From Capnocytophaga gingivalis ATCC 33624 (GTDB lineage: Bacteria; Bacteroidota; Bacteroidia; Flavobacteriales; Flavobacteriaceae), in assembly GCF_000174755.1 (NCBI RefSeq), contig NZ_ACLQ01000035.1, positions 186,001 through 250,000 of the forward strand: DNA of 64,000 bases. The letters run 5' to 3'. Below are positions 16,457 to 25,389 of the stretch, piece by piece. Both the position numbers and the translations under genes were made by a program. The stretch's first letter is position 1; every line of letters begins with the position of its first letter. The notes below the pieces were generated by a model. The model worked only from the letters and a program-made list of their open reading frames with translations. It did not search any database and was not told the origin of the DNA.

Positions 16457-17647
16457 ATGAAAGAGTTTTTATCCGATCGTGTAAATAATATGGCACTCTC
16501 CGCCACCCTTGCCATGGCCGCCAAGGCTCGTGAACTAAAGGCACAGGGAAAGGACATCATCAGCCTTAGCTTGGGTGAACCCGATTTTGCGGTACCTGAC
16601 TTTGTAAAACAAGCAGCCATCGAAGCTATTGAGCAGAATTACAACAAGTATTCGCCCGTGGATGGCTACATGGAACTAAAAGAAGTCATCTGTGAGAAAT
16701 TCAAGAAAGACAACCACCTGAACTACACCCCTGATCAGATTATTGTATCAACAGGTGCTAAGCAATGTCTCTCGAATGTTGCTTTAGTGATGATCAACCC
16801 TGGTGATGAGGTCATCCTTCCTACCCCCTATTGGGTGAGTTATTCTGATATTACTAAAATCGCTGGGGGAGTGCCCGTGGATATACCCACTACACTGGAA
16901 GACAACTTCAAGATTACTCCCGCACAGCTCGAAGCAGCTATCACTCCACGTACCAAAATGGTATGGCTTAGCTCCCCTGGCAATCCTAGTGGTACCATTT
17001 ACTCTCGCGAAGAGCTAGAAGGCTTAGCAGAGGTACTCCGCAAATACCCTCATATCTTCTTCCTTTCCGACGAGATCTACGAACATATCAACTATATAGG
17101 ACAACATACCTCCATGGCTGAAATAGAAGGGATGTATGAGCGTACTATTACTGTTAATGGCCTCTCCAAAGCCTTTGCGATGCCCGGTTGGCGCATGGGA
17201 TATATGGGAGCTCCCGCTTGGATTACCAAAGCCTGTGCCAAGATGCAAGGACAGATCACCAGCGGCGCCAACTGTATAGCTCAGCGCGCTAGTATCACCG
17301 CCCTGAAAGCTCCCTTGAGCAAAATACAATATATGATAGACGAGTACCGTCACCGTCGGGATATAGTACATGAATTACTCAACGAAATAGAAGGATTCAA
17401 GACCAATCTCCCTGAAGGAGCTTTCTACTTTTTCCCTGATGTATCTTACTATTTTGGCAAGACCCTGAGAGGAAAAACCATCCATAATGCAGGAGACTTA
17501 GCCCTGTACCTCTTAGAAGAAGCCCATGTAGCCACCGTAACAGGAGAAGCCTTTGGCAATGCTCGCTGCTTGCGACTCTCCTATGCTACCAGTGAAAAAG
17601 ACCTTCGCGAGGCACTACGCCGTATCAAAGAAGCCCTAACTTTATAA
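16457..17647 (+). CDS. Pyridoxal-phosphate aminotransferase, aspartate-aminotransferase type (class I)
   Basis: A 396-residue fold-type I aminotransferase of the Iγ aspartate aminotransferase group. Visible landmarks are LGEPDFAVPDF near 42, KYSPVDGYMELK, the phosphate-binding SPGNPSGT near 177, the SDEIYE motif near 205 with the aspartate that contacts the pyridine nitrogen, and the PLP lysine in NGLSKAFAMPGWRMG near 240. It probably transfers amino groups between aspartate or a related amino acid and 2-oxoglutarate. The start MKEFLSDRV was preferred over an upstream TTG that overlaps the promoter. A rhodanese gene follows after 8 nt. Confidence 0.92.
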   Translation: MKEFLSDRVNNMALSATLAMAAKARELKAQGKDIISLSLGEPDFAVPDFVKQAAIEAIEQNYNKYSPVDGYMELKEVICEKFKKDNHLNYTPDQIIVSTGAKQCLSNVALVMINPGDEVILPTPYWVSYSDITKIAGGVPVDIPTTLEDNFKITPAQLEAAITPRTKMVWLSSPGNPSGTIYSREELEGLAEVLRKYPHIFFLSDEIYEHINYIGQHTSMAEIEGMYERTITVNGLSKAFAMPGWRMGYMGAPAWITKACAKMQGQITSGANCIAQRASITALKAPLSKIQYMIDEYRHRRDIVHELLNEIEGFKTNLPEGAFYFFPDVSYYFGKTLRGKTIHNAGDLALYLLEEAHVATVTGEAFGNARCLRLSYATSEKDLREALRRIKEALTL

Positions 17648-17655
17648 AAACAACT

Positions 17656-17973
17656 ATGACAGAAATACAACATGTTACCCCAAAAGAAGCTTGGGAACTT
17701 ACCCAACAAGGAACTCTTCTTGTAGATGTACGAGAAACAGATGAAGTGAGTCAAAAACGCTATGATACCTCTCGTTACCTACACCTTGCTCTCTCGACTT
17801 TGCCCGAGAATTTCAGTCAAATTCCGACCAATGAAAAGGTTATTATCGGGTGCCGATCAGGAGTAAGAAGTCAGAAAGCGATTGACTTCCTCTTGAGTCA
17901 AGGTTATACCCATTTGGCAAACTTAGAGAGAGGTATCCTCGCTTGGGAAGAAGCAGGATTACCTATTATATAA
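17656..17973 (+). CDS. Single-domain rhodanese-like protein
   Basis: A 105-residue rhodanese domain, the same length as GlpE-type sulfurtransferases. The substrate-entry motif LVDVRETDE is at residues 22-30 and the active-site loop CRSGVRS carries the catalytic cysteine near residue 66. It would transfer sulfane sulfur from thiosulfate or a persulfide to an acceptor; the acceptor is not indicated. It lies 8 nt behind the aminotransferase gene and is probably co-transcribed. Confidence 0.9.
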   Translation: MTEIQHVTPKEAWELTQQGTLLVDVRETDEVSQKRYDTSRYLHLALSTLPENFSQIPTNEKVIIGCRSGVRSQKAIDFLLSQGYTHLANLERGILAWEEAGLPII

Positions 17974-18000
17974 ACCGTAAAATAAATCTACTATTTTATT

Positions 18001-18029
18001 TTGTATTTCAAAATAAAGTCGTACCTTTG
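18001..18029 (+). promoter_or_regulatory. Promoter for rpsA
   Basis: TTG at 18001-18003, 18 nt spacer, TACCTTTG at 18022-18029. It leaves an unusually long leader of about 120 nt before the rpsA ATG. Confidence 0.8.
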
Positions 18030-18153
18030 CAAAATCTTTGAGCAAACCATCAAGGGAAAGATATTACATAAAATAAATTAATGTATCACTAACCTATGCT
18101 ATCTGTGCTCTCTCCCTTGGCTTATGGCATAGTTAATTTATCCCTATCAGCAC
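18030..18153 (+). ncRNA. Structured 5' leader of rpsA (candidate cis-regulatory RNA)
   Basis: The leader holds three nested or crossing complementary pairs. Helix B pairs ATAAATTAA (18073-18081) with TTAATTTAT (18133-18141). Directly inside it, helix C pairs CTATGCTAT (18094-18102) with ATGGCATAG (18124-18132), one G-U pair included. The 21-nt loop of C contains TCCCTTG (18113-18119), which is complementary to CAAGGGA (18051-18057) outside B, giving a pseudoknot. CCAT (18047-18050) can instead pair with ATGG (18124-18127), and AGGGA with TCCCT (18141-18145) next to the start codon, so alternative states exist. Autoregulation by S1 is the natural hypothesis; this is inference. Confidence 0.55.
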
Positions 18154-19911
18154 ATGGCTGAAATTACTAAAGAACAACAAGAACAGTTGGACAACTTCAA
18201 CTGGACTAAGTACGAACAAGGTATTGACCAAGTAGACAAAGACAAACTCAATGAGTTCGAACGCCTTGTAAAAGACAACTTCGTGGACACTCAAGCTGAT
18301 GAACTTGTCATCGGTACTGTAACTCACCTTACTGACCGCGAAGCTATTATTGACATCAATGCAAAAAGTGAAGGAGTTATCTCCCTCAATGAATTCCGCT
18401 ACAATCCTAACCTAAAGGTAGGTGACAAAGTGGAAGTATTGGTGGATATCCGTGAGGATAAAACTGGTCAGTTAGTACTCTCTCACAAAAAAGCTCGTAC
18501 CATCAAAGCATGGGACAGAGTCAATGCTGCTTTCGAAAGTGGAGAGATTGTCAATGGTTTCGTAAAATGCAGAACCAAAGGTGGTATGATTGTAGATGTA
18601 TTCGGTATAGAAGCATTCTTACCAGGTTCTCAAATCGATGTAAAACCTATTCGCGATTACGACCAGTTTGTAAATAAAACTATGGAATTCAAGGTGGTGA
18701 AAATCAACCATGAGTTCAAGAATGTGGTAGTATCTCACAAAGCTCTTATCGAAGCTGATATAGAAGAACAAAAACGAGAAATCATTGGCCAACTCGAAAA
18801 AGGTCAAGTACTCGAAGGTATCGTGAAGAATATCACTTCTTACGGAGTATTTGTAGACCTCGGGGGAGTAGACGGACTTATCCACATCACAGACCTTTCT
18901 TGGTCTCGTATCAACCATCCTACCGAAGTATTGGAGCTTGATCAAAAGATCAATGTAGTAATCCTTGATTTCGATGATAACAAGTCCCGTATCCAATTGG
19001 GTCTAAAACAACTCCAAAAACATCCTTGGGAAGCTCTCTCTGACGAGCTTAAGGTAGGTGACAAAGTAAAAGGAAAAGTAGTAGTTATCGCTGACTATGG
19101 TGCTTTCGTAGAAGTAGCTGAAGGAGTAGAAGGACTTATCCACGTTTCTGAAATGTCTTGGAGCACTCACTTGCGTTCTGCTCAGGACTTCGTAAACATA
19201 GGTGATGAAGTAGAAGCTGTAATCCTTACTTTAGACCGTGATGAAAGAAAAATGTCTTTGGGTATCAAACAGCTTACTGTAGATCCATGGACTGACATCA
19301 CAGCCAAATACCCTGTAGGATCTCGCCACACAGGAACTGTTCGCAACTTCACCAACTTCGGTGTATTTGTAGAATTAGAAGAAGGTATTGATGGTCTTGT
19401 ATACATCTCTGACCTTTCTTGGACTAAGAAAATCAAACATCCTTCTGAGTTCTGCGCTGTAGGTGACAAGATGGAAGTAGTTGTACTTGAGCTTGATGTA
19501 AATACACGTAAGCTTGCCTTAGGTCACAAACAATTGGAGGCTAATCCTTGGGATAAATACGAAAATGAATTTGGTGTAGGTACTATCCACCAAGGTACTA
19601 TCTCTAAGATTACAGACAAAGGAGCTACTGTTCCTTTCAATGAAGATATCTTAGCCTTCGTCCCTTCTCGTCATTTAGAAACAGAAAGTGGCAAGAAATT
19701 AGGCAAAGGAGATACTGCTGATTTCAAGATCATTGAGTTCAGTAAGGAATTCAAGCGTGTAGTAGCTTCTCACACCGCTATCTTCAAAGAAGAAGAGGAG
19801 AAAAATGTGAAAGAAGCAGCTACCCAGGCTACACAGCAAGTGGAAAAATCCACTTTAGGAGACTTGGATGTACTCCAAGAACTCAAAGACAAAATGGAAA
19901 AGGAACAATAG
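18154..19911 (+). CDS. rpsA: 30S ribosomal protein S1
   Basis: A 585-residue S1 protein made of about six S1 (OB-fold) repeats: two degenerate ribosome-binding repeats in the first 230 residues, then canonical RNA-binding repeats beginning at about 218, 303, 388 and 475 (GQVLEGIVKNITSYGVFVDL, GDKVKGKVVVIADYGAFVEV and SRHTGTVRNFTNFGVFVELE mark three of them). S1 delivers mRNA to the small subunit; in Bacteroidota, where Shine-Dalgarno pairing is rare, A-rich leaders and S1 may matter more. The gene has its own promoter, a structured leader and a strong terminator, so it is monocistronic. Confidence 0.96.
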   Translation: MAEITKEQQEQLDNFNWTKYEQGIDQVDKDKLNEFERLVKDNFVDTQADELVIGTVTHLTDREAIIDINAKSEGVISLNEFRYNPNLKVGDKVEVLVDIREDKTGQLVLSHKKARTIKAWDRVNAAFESGEIVNGFVKCRTKGGMIVDVFGIEAFLPGSQIDVKPIRDYDQFVNKTMEFKVVKINHEFKNVVVSHKALIEADIEEQKREIIGQLEKGQVLEGIVKNITSYGVFVDLGGVDGLIHITDLSWSRINHPTEVLELDQKINVVILDFDDNKSRIQLGLKQLQKHPWEALSDELKVGDKVKGKVVVIADYGAFVEVAEGVEGLIHVSEMSWSTHLRSAQDFVNIGDEVEAVILTLDRDERKMSLGIKQLTVDPWTDITAKYPVGSRHTGTVRNFTNFGVFVELEEGIDGLVYISDLSWTKKIKHPSEFCAVGDKMEVVVLELDVNTRKLALGHKQLEANPWDKYENEFGVGTIHQGTISKITDKGATVPFNEDILAFVPSRHLETESGKKLGKGDTADFKIIEFSKEFKRVVASHTAIFKEEEEKNVKEAATQATQQVEKSTLGDLDVLQELKDKMEKEQ

Positions 19912-19943
19912 TGGTTTAGTTTTTTTCATAATTTTTGTTTTAG

Positions 19944-19977
19944 GGTACTACTTTGTTCTAAAGTAGTACCTTTTTTT
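19944..19977 (+). terminator. Rho-independent terminator of rpsA
   Basis: Perfect 11-bp stem GGTACTACTTT / AAAGTAGTACC with a 5-nt loop and a run of seven T. Confidence 0.93.
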
Positions 19978-19999
19978 ACTTTTTCAAACCTATTTTCTT

Positions 20000-21937
20000 A
20001 TGAAACACATTCGCACCAACGAATATTTGGTATTTCTATATCGTATATTTTTAGCTTATGCTTTTTATATGATAGCTCGAGTATTATTCTTTTTGTTCAA
20101 TAGAGATATTATCCCTATTGAAAATACTTCAGAATTTCTTTCTTTTTTATATTACGGAATTGCCTTTGATACTACAGCTATTTTATATGTGAACCTACTT
20201 TTTATACTATTGAGTATATTACCCTTGTGGATCAATACAAACAAAAACTATCAAAAGATTGTATTCTACATCTATTTTATTACCAATATCATAGCTTATA
20301 GTACAAACTTTCCTGATATGTTATATTATCCTTTTAGCAAGACTCGTCTTACTACAGCTTCGTTTGCTGTTATTGAAAATGAGAATAACAAAGGAACATT
20401 ATTGCTAACTTTTTTGGGAATGTATTGGTATATGTTTATCCTATTTTTCTTATTGGTTGCTATATGGGTATATTTTTATAAAAAAATTCAAATTAGACCT
20501 ATTAAAATAGGTAAGAAAAGCTATTTCATTTCTTCTTTATTCTTTTTTATCTTTTTTGGCCTACTCACCTTAGCTGGAATTAGAGGAGGAGATTTGGCTA
20601 CTTCTACTCGCCCTATTAATATTTTAGATGCTAGCCGGCATGTTACTATAGCAGCACAAGCTGATATGATACTGAACACTCCCTTTACCTTAATTCGGAC
20701 TATTGGTAAAAATAAGGGATTCAGAGAATATAATTTCGTATCTGAGGATTATATTGAAAAAAACATCAAACCTATCAAAGAATATCACCGAGAAGTCAAT
20801 CAAAAGCCTAACATAGTTCTGTTTATTTTAGAAAGTTTTGGAAAGGAATATTGGGGATGTATGAATACAAGAGAAAATATTCCTAACTACAAATCTTATA
20901 CTCCTTTCTTGGACTCCTTAGCACAACATTCTTATGTATTTGATAATGCTTATTGTAATGGTTGGCAATCTATCCATGGGATGTCCTCAATGTTAGCAGG
21001 TATTCCTACTCTAAAGGTTGCCTACACCTCCTCTCCTTATGTAAAACAACCTACCCAATCCTTAGTTTCTATAGCCAAAGAAATGGGGTACGATACTTCT
21101 TTCTTCCATTCTGCGCCCAATGGCTCTATGGGATTCTTAGGTTTCTCTAATATTTTAGGAATCGATCATTATTACGGAAAAACAGAATATAACAATGAGG
21201 CCGATTATGACGGTATTTGGGGAATTTGGGATGAACCTTTCTTTCAGTATATGAATGAAATATTAAGCAAGAAAAAAGAACCCTTTTTCTCTACTATATT
21301 CACAGTTTCCTCCCATCATCCTTTCCATATCCCTAAAAAATATGAAGGAAAATTTGACAAAGGAAACTTAGAAATCCATCAGTGTATTGGTTATACAGAT
21401 TATGCGCTAAAAAAATTCTTCGAAAGCGCTAAGAAAGAACCTTGGTTTGAGAATACTATTTTTGCATTTGTAAATGATCACCCAAATCAAACTTATTATG
21501 ATCGCTACAAAGAACCTATTACCAATATGGGAGCCGCTATTATGTTCTTCAGTCCAAATCCTTCCTTATTAAAACCAGGAAGATCTTCCGATATTGCCCA
21601 ACAAATAGATATTTATCCCTCTTTAGTTGACCTGATGGGATATAACAAACCCTTCCGCTCATGGGGGCGCAGTCTATTTTCTCACACTGAAGAACCTAAA
21701 GCCTATATCACTGATGGGCACAACTATCGTTCTATGCAAGGAAACTATCTCTATATCCTTGATGAAAATGGCAAGGTCAATGGTATCTATAAAAAAGAAG
21801 ATAGAGCCATGAAAAATAACCTCTTAGGCAAGGAAGACAATCCTGAAATCCAAAAAGGAATCCAAGACCTAAAGGCTTTCGTTCAGGACTATATGAACAG
21901 AATTATCCATCACAAATTAGACCCTAACAACAATTGA
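20000..21937 (+). CDS. LtaS-like phosphoglycerol transferase / sulfatase-family membrane protein
   Basis: A 645-residue inner membrane protein with about five transmembrane helices in the first 200 residues and an extracytoplasmic alkaline-phosphatase/sulfatase domain from about 270 to 600. The metal-ligand glutamate is in FILESFGKEYWG, the nucleophile region in GWQSIHGMSSMLAGIP, and the second metal site in SSHHPFH and NDHPNQTYY. Related enzymes transfer phosphoglycerol or phosphoethanolamine to glycans or lipids; in a Gram-negative a role in membrane-derived glycan or lipid A decoration is possible but unproven. It follows the rpsA terminator and is AT-rich. Confidence 0.85.
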   Translation: MKHIRTNEYLVFLYRIFLAYAFYMIARVLFFLFNRDIIPIENTSEFLSFLYYGIAFDTTAILYVNLLFILLSILPLWINTNKNYQKIVFYIYFITNIIAYSTNFPDMLYYPFSKTRLTTASFAVIENENNKGTLLLTFLGMYWYMFILFFLLVAIWVYFYKKIQIRPIKIGKKSYFISSLFFFIFFGLLTLAGIRGGDLATSTRPINILDASRHVTIAAQADMILNTPFTLIRTIGKNKGFREYNFVSEDYIEKNIKPIKEYHREVNQKPNIVLFILESFGKEYWGCMNTRENIPNYKSYTPFLDSLAQHSYVFDNAYCNGWQSIHGMSSMLAGIPTLKVAYTSSPYVKQPTQSLVSIAKEMGYDTSFFHSAPNGSMGFLGFSNILGIDHYYGKTEYNNEADYDGIWGIWDEPFFQYMNEILSKKKEPFFSTIFTVSSHHPFHIPKKYEGKFDKGNLEIHQCIGYTDYALKKFFESAKKEPWFENTIFAFVNDHPNQTYYDRYKEPITNMGAAIMFFSPNPSLLKPGRSSDIAQQIDIYPSLVDLMGYNKPFRSWGRSLFSHTEEPKAYITDGHNYRSMQGNYLYILDENGKVNGIYKKEDRAMKNNLLGKEDNPEIQKGIQDLKAFVQDYMNRIIHHKLDPNNN

Positions 21938-21971
21938 TGTTCAATAATTTGCAAATAAACAACAAATAATT

Positions 21972-22001
21972 TTGTCCATCTGTTTTTATTTTGTAAATTT
22001 G
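21972..22001 (+). promoter_or_regulatory. Promoter for the fur-like gene and purA
   Basis: TTG at 21972-21974, 19-nt spacer, TAAATTTG at 21994-22001; the ATG of the regulator follows 21 nt later. Confidence 0.75.
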
Positions 22002-22022
22002 TCGCGAAATAGATACTTTTTT

Positions 22023-22493
22023 ATGGGAACAAATGTAGAAAATCAAGAAATAGTTAAAAAGGTTTTTACTAAATATTTAGAAGAGCATGCACATCGCAAG
22101 ACTCCCGAGCGATATGCTGTACTTCAGGAAATCTATGATAGTAATGAACATTTTGATATTGAGTCTCTCTATATCAAAATGAAAAACAAAAACTATCGTG
22201 TAAGCCGTGCTACACTCTACAATACTATAGAAATTCTTTTGGATTGTGGGCTGGTACGTCGTCACCAGTTTGGACAAAACCAGGCTCACTATGAGAAGTC
22301 ATACTTTGACCGCCAACATGACCATGTGATTCTTACCGACACAGGAGAAGTAGTGGAGTTCTGTGACCCTCGTATCCAAGCTATCAAGCAAACTATAGAG
22401 GAGGTTTTTGATATCACTATTGACAACCACTCTCTTTATTTCTATGGTAGGCGCAACAAAAAAGAAAACACTAACGAAGCTCAAAATCAATAA
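22023..22493 (+). CDS. Fur-family metal-responsive transcriptional regulator
   Basis: A 156-residue Fur-family protein: winged helix at about 15-85 ([14 protein letters not shown], then [19 protein letters not shown]) and a dimerisation/metal domain containing [20 protein letters not shown]. Iron (Fur), zinc (Zur) or peroxide (PerR) sensing cannot be separated by sequence alone. The structural-zinc CxxC motifs of E. coli Fur are absent: the position after HDHV reads ILTDTGE. The ATG at 22023 was preferred to an upstream TTG that overlaps the promoter. purA begins 2 nt after its stop, so they form one transcript. Confidence 0.9.
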   Translation: MGTNVENQEIVKKVFTKYLEEHAHRKTPERYAVLQEIYDSNEHFDIESLYIKMKNKNYRVSRATLYNTIEILLDCGLVRRHQFGQNQAHYEKSYFDRQHDHVILTDTGEVVEFCDPRIQAIKQTIEEVFDITIDNHSLYFYGRRNKKENTNEAQNQ

Positions 22494-22495
22494 TC

Positions 22496-23767
22496 ATGTC
22501 AGTAGATTTGCTACTTGGTCTCCAATGGGGAGATGAAGGAAAGGGGAAGATAGTAGATGTTCTTACTCCTAAATATGATATCATTGCCCGCTTCCAAGGA
22601 GGGCCTAACGCAGGACATACCCTTGAGTTCGAGGGGGTAAAGCATGTATTACACACCATTCCTTCGGGTATCTTCCGCCCCAATGTTATCAATGTTATTG
22701 GTAATGGAGTAGTGATAGATCCTATCATTCTCCAAAAGGAAATAGAAGCATTAGCCCCTTTTGGGATCGACATCAAGCAACGCTTACTAATCTCTCGCAA
22801 GGCTCATATCATCCTACCTACCCACCGTCTTTTAGACCAAGCTTCTGAGCTCTCCAAAGGGAAAGCTAAGATCGGCTCTACGCTCAAGGGAATAGGTCCT
22901 TGTTATATGGATAAAACTGGGCGTAATGGAATTAGAATAGGAGACTTGGAACACCCCAATTTCCCTGAGCTTTATAGAGAATTAACCGATAAACACCTCT
23001 CTATGATTGGCTTCTTTAAGGTGTCTTTGGAGTATGATCTTAAGAAGTTAGAAGAGGAATTTTTTGCAGCTATTGAGTCCTTGAAACAGCTCACCTTCAT
23101 CGATAGCGAAGATTATTTCTACCATGCTCAGAAGGAAGGCAAAAAGATTCTCGCCGAAGGCGCACAAGGGTCTATGCTAGATATTGATTTTGGCACCTAT
23201 CCCTTTGTTACTTCATCCAATACAACTGCTTCTGGTGCTTGCACTGGCTTAGGTATCGCTCCTAACCAAATTAAGAATGTTATGGGAATCTTCAAGGCTT
23301 ACACCACTCGTGTAGGTAGTGGCTCTTTCCCTACAGAACTCTTCGATGAGACAGGAGAAAAAATCGCTCAGATAGGACGAGAAGTAGGAGCAACTACAGG
23401 GCGTAAGCGCCGTTGCGGTTGGCTCGACTTAGTAGCACTACGCTATGCTATCCGCCTTAGTGGAGTTACTCAACTGATGATGATGAAAGCAGATGTACTT
23501 AGTGGTTTTGATACCCTAAAGGTATGTACCGCTTATCTCTACAGAGGAGAGACCATTGAGCACTTCCCTTATGCAACTGAAACCGAGGAGATAACCCCTA
23601 TCTATACCGAGCTTAAAGGCTGGTCTTCTGACCTTTCTGCTATAAAAAGTGCACATGACTTACCTAAAGAACTTTTGGATTACATCCGCTTTATCGAAAA
23701 AGAAGTGGAAGTGCCTATCACTTTGGTTTCTGTCGGTGCGGATCGTACACAAACTATTTTATTTTAA
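22496..23767 (+). CDS. purA: Adenylosuccinate synthetase
   Basis: Joins IMP and aspartate with GTP hydrolysis to make adenylosuccinate, the first committed step to AMP. The 423-residue product has the family landmarks: WGDEGKGK with the catalytic aspartate near residue 13, GGPNAGHT with the catalytic histidine near 41, TLKGIGP, EGAQGSMLDIDFGTYPFVTSS (key word EGAQG) near 221, VGSGSFPTE, and TTGRKRRCGW near 300. The coupling to a Fur-type regulator 2 nt upstream is notable but seen in related genomes as far as I recall. Confidence 0.96.
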   Translation: MSVDLLLGLQWGDEGKGKIVDVLTPKYDIIARFQGGPNAGHTLEFEGVKHVLHTIPSGIFRPNVINVIGNGVVIDPIILQKEIEALAPFGIDIKQRLLISRKAHIILPTHRLLDQASELSKGKAKIGSTLKGIGPCYMDKTGRNGIRIGDLEHPNFPELYRELTDKHLSMIGFFKVSLEYDLKKLEEEFFAAIESLKQLTFIDSEDYFYHAQKEGKKILAEGAQGSMLDIDFGTYPFVTSSNTTASGACTGLGIAPNQIKNVMGIFKAYTTRVGSGSFPTELFDETGEKIAQIGREVGATTGRKRRCGWLDLVALRYAIRLSGVTQLMMMKADVLSGFDTLKVCTAYLYRGETIEHFPYATETEEITPIYTELKGWSSDLSAIKSAHDLPKELLDYIRFIEKEVEVPITLVSVGADRTQTILF

Positions 23768-23782
23768 CTAACATATAAAAGA

Positions 23783-25348
23783 ATGAAGCATATATATACC
23801 TACCTTCTACTCCTTTCTGCCTGTGTGCTAACTCCTTCTTGCAATACAGATGGAGACATTCAGCAGGTAGGAAGCAATATCTTAGGAGAACCTCTCTTCA
23901 CACCTAAAAAGGATTCTATTCCTTTAGAATTCAATAATATAAAAGAAAGTGCTATTCAGACCAACGACCTGAATAATCCTATCTTCGGACAGCTTACCCA
24001 AGGAAACTTAGGAACTACCAATGTCTCCATCGTAAGCCAAGTGGTGTTGAGCACTGCCAATCCTACTTTTGGAGAGAAAAACAAAACAGTAGAAACTTCT
24101 TCTTATAATGAAAATGAAACAGTAGAAAAAGTATACTTATACTTACCTTTCTATGCTACAGAAAAAACGGAAAAAGACCCTAATGATGCCTCCAAGACTG
24201 TCAAAACTTATAAGTTGGACTCCATCTACGGAAATAAAAGTGCTCAGTTCTCTATGAAAGTAGAGGAACTCAACTATAATCTAAGAAATATAGACAGTAA
24301 TTTAGAGAATCAAGTCTATTATTCTAACACTTCACTTCCTACTGCTACAACCTTAGCTCAAGTGACTGTAGCTGGAGCTTCCAATCAGGCTATTGTTCGT
24401 AAGAAATTCGATGATCCTACTACCACTGAGGACGAATCCACTCAGGAAAAAGACAAGCTTTCTCCTGGCTTTCGTATAGAACTCTCCCCTACTCTATTCC
24501 AAAGTTATCTATTAGATAAAGAAGGGGACTCCTCTCTTAGCTCAAGTGCTTCTTTCTCTCAGGTCTTGAAAGGAATTGTAATTTCATCCTCTAATTTTTC
24601 TCAAGATCTCTTGGCTCAAATCAATCTCAAGAATGCTAAGATTGAGGTCATCTACACTTATCTTTACAAAAAAGACAATCGTGATTATACCAAAAGAAAT
24701 TCCTTTGAATTATCTCTCAATGGTATTTACTTTAACAAATATGAGGTCACCAACCAGAATGTAACCCTATCTGATGACTCGATTTATCTCAAAGGAGGGC
24801 AAGGATATACTGCTGAGATTACTATCCCTGAGAACAACCGTATCTTCCAAATGCTCAAGACAAAGAAACCTATTATCAACCAGGCCGATTTGCTTTTGTA
24901 TGTGGATACTTCTAAAGTAAATGTAAGCCAATTGCCTTCTTATGTATTACCCTATAATGCGGATAAAGGGACTATATTGAGTGATTATGCAGGAGAACTT
25001 ACCAATAAAATTTCTGCAGACATTTCTTCTATAGGAAAATTAAAGAAAGATAAGGCAGGTAATTACTACTATCACATACGTATTACTGACCACCTAACAA
25101 CTCTTATCAAAAACAATGCAGATAATGTAAAAATAGGATTGGCAGTATCCACTCACCTTTCTCAGGATAGTAGAACAACTATCTCTGCTATGAAGAGTAT
25201 TAAGTACAAAGATAGTAATAACCAAGAAAAGAAAACTGTCTTAGGAACAGCTGAAAACACCCTATATACTGTACTTTATGGCAACAGCTCTTCTGTGCCT
25301 GAAGCTAAGAAGCTCAAACTTATTGTCTACTATACTCTGACAGAATAG
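23783..25348 (+). CDS. DUF4270 surface or periplasmic lipoprotein
   Basis: A 521-residue protein with a lipoprotein-type signal (hydrophobic stretch to residue 20, then TPSC) and the DUF4270 fold: a long beta-rich chain with many Asn/Ser/Thr, typical words FTPKKDSIPLEF near 35 and the C-terminal LKLIVYYTLTE. The family is confined to Bacteroidota and has no established function. It follows purA by 15 nt and may be read through from it, ending at the shared bidirectional terminator. Confidence 0.85.
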   Translation: MKHIYTYLLLLSACVLTPSCNTDGDIQQVGSNILGEPLFTPKKDSIPLEFNNIKESAIQTNDLNNPIFGQLTQGNLGTTNVSIVSQVVLSTANPTFGEKNKTVETSSYNENETVEKVYLYLPFYATEKTEKDPNDASKTVKTYKLDSIYGNKSAQFSMKVEELNYNLRNIDSNLENQVYYSNTSLPTATTLAQVTVAGASNQAIVRKKFDDPTTTEDESTQEKDKLSPGFRIELSPTLFQSYLLDKEGDSSLSSSASFSQVLKGIVISSSNFSQDLLAQINLKNAKIEVIYTYLYKKDNRDYTKRNSFELSLNGIYFNKYEVTNQNVTLSDDSIYLKGGQGYTAEITIPENNRIFQMLKTKKPIINQADLLLYVDTSKVNVSQLPSYVLPYNADKGTILSDYAGELTNKISADISSIGKLKKDKAGNYYYHIRITDHLTTLIKNNADNVKIGLAVSTHLSQDSRTTISAMKSIKYKDSNNQEKKTVLGTAENTLYTVLYGNSSSVPEAKKLKLIVYYTLTE

Positions 25349-25355
25349 AAAGCTA

Positions 25356-25388
25356 AAAAGAGGCTACCCTTTTCGGACAGCCTCTTTT
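25356..25388. terminator. Bidirectional terminator
   Basis: 10-bp stem AAAAGAGGCT / AGCCTCTTTT with a 13-nt loop between the convergent DUF4270 and deacetylase genes; A-run on one side and T-run on the other serve both strands. Confidence 0.85.
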
Positions 25389-25389
25389 G

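Noticed and set aside
15523-16620. Longer N-terminal form of the SDR protein
   Set aside because: The extra 100 residues would run through both divergent promoters and lack SDR features.
22023-22493. Missing CxxC motifs of the Fur-type regulator as a defect
   Set aside because: Many Fur-family proteins lack the structural zinc site; DNA-binding and regulatory metal residues are present.
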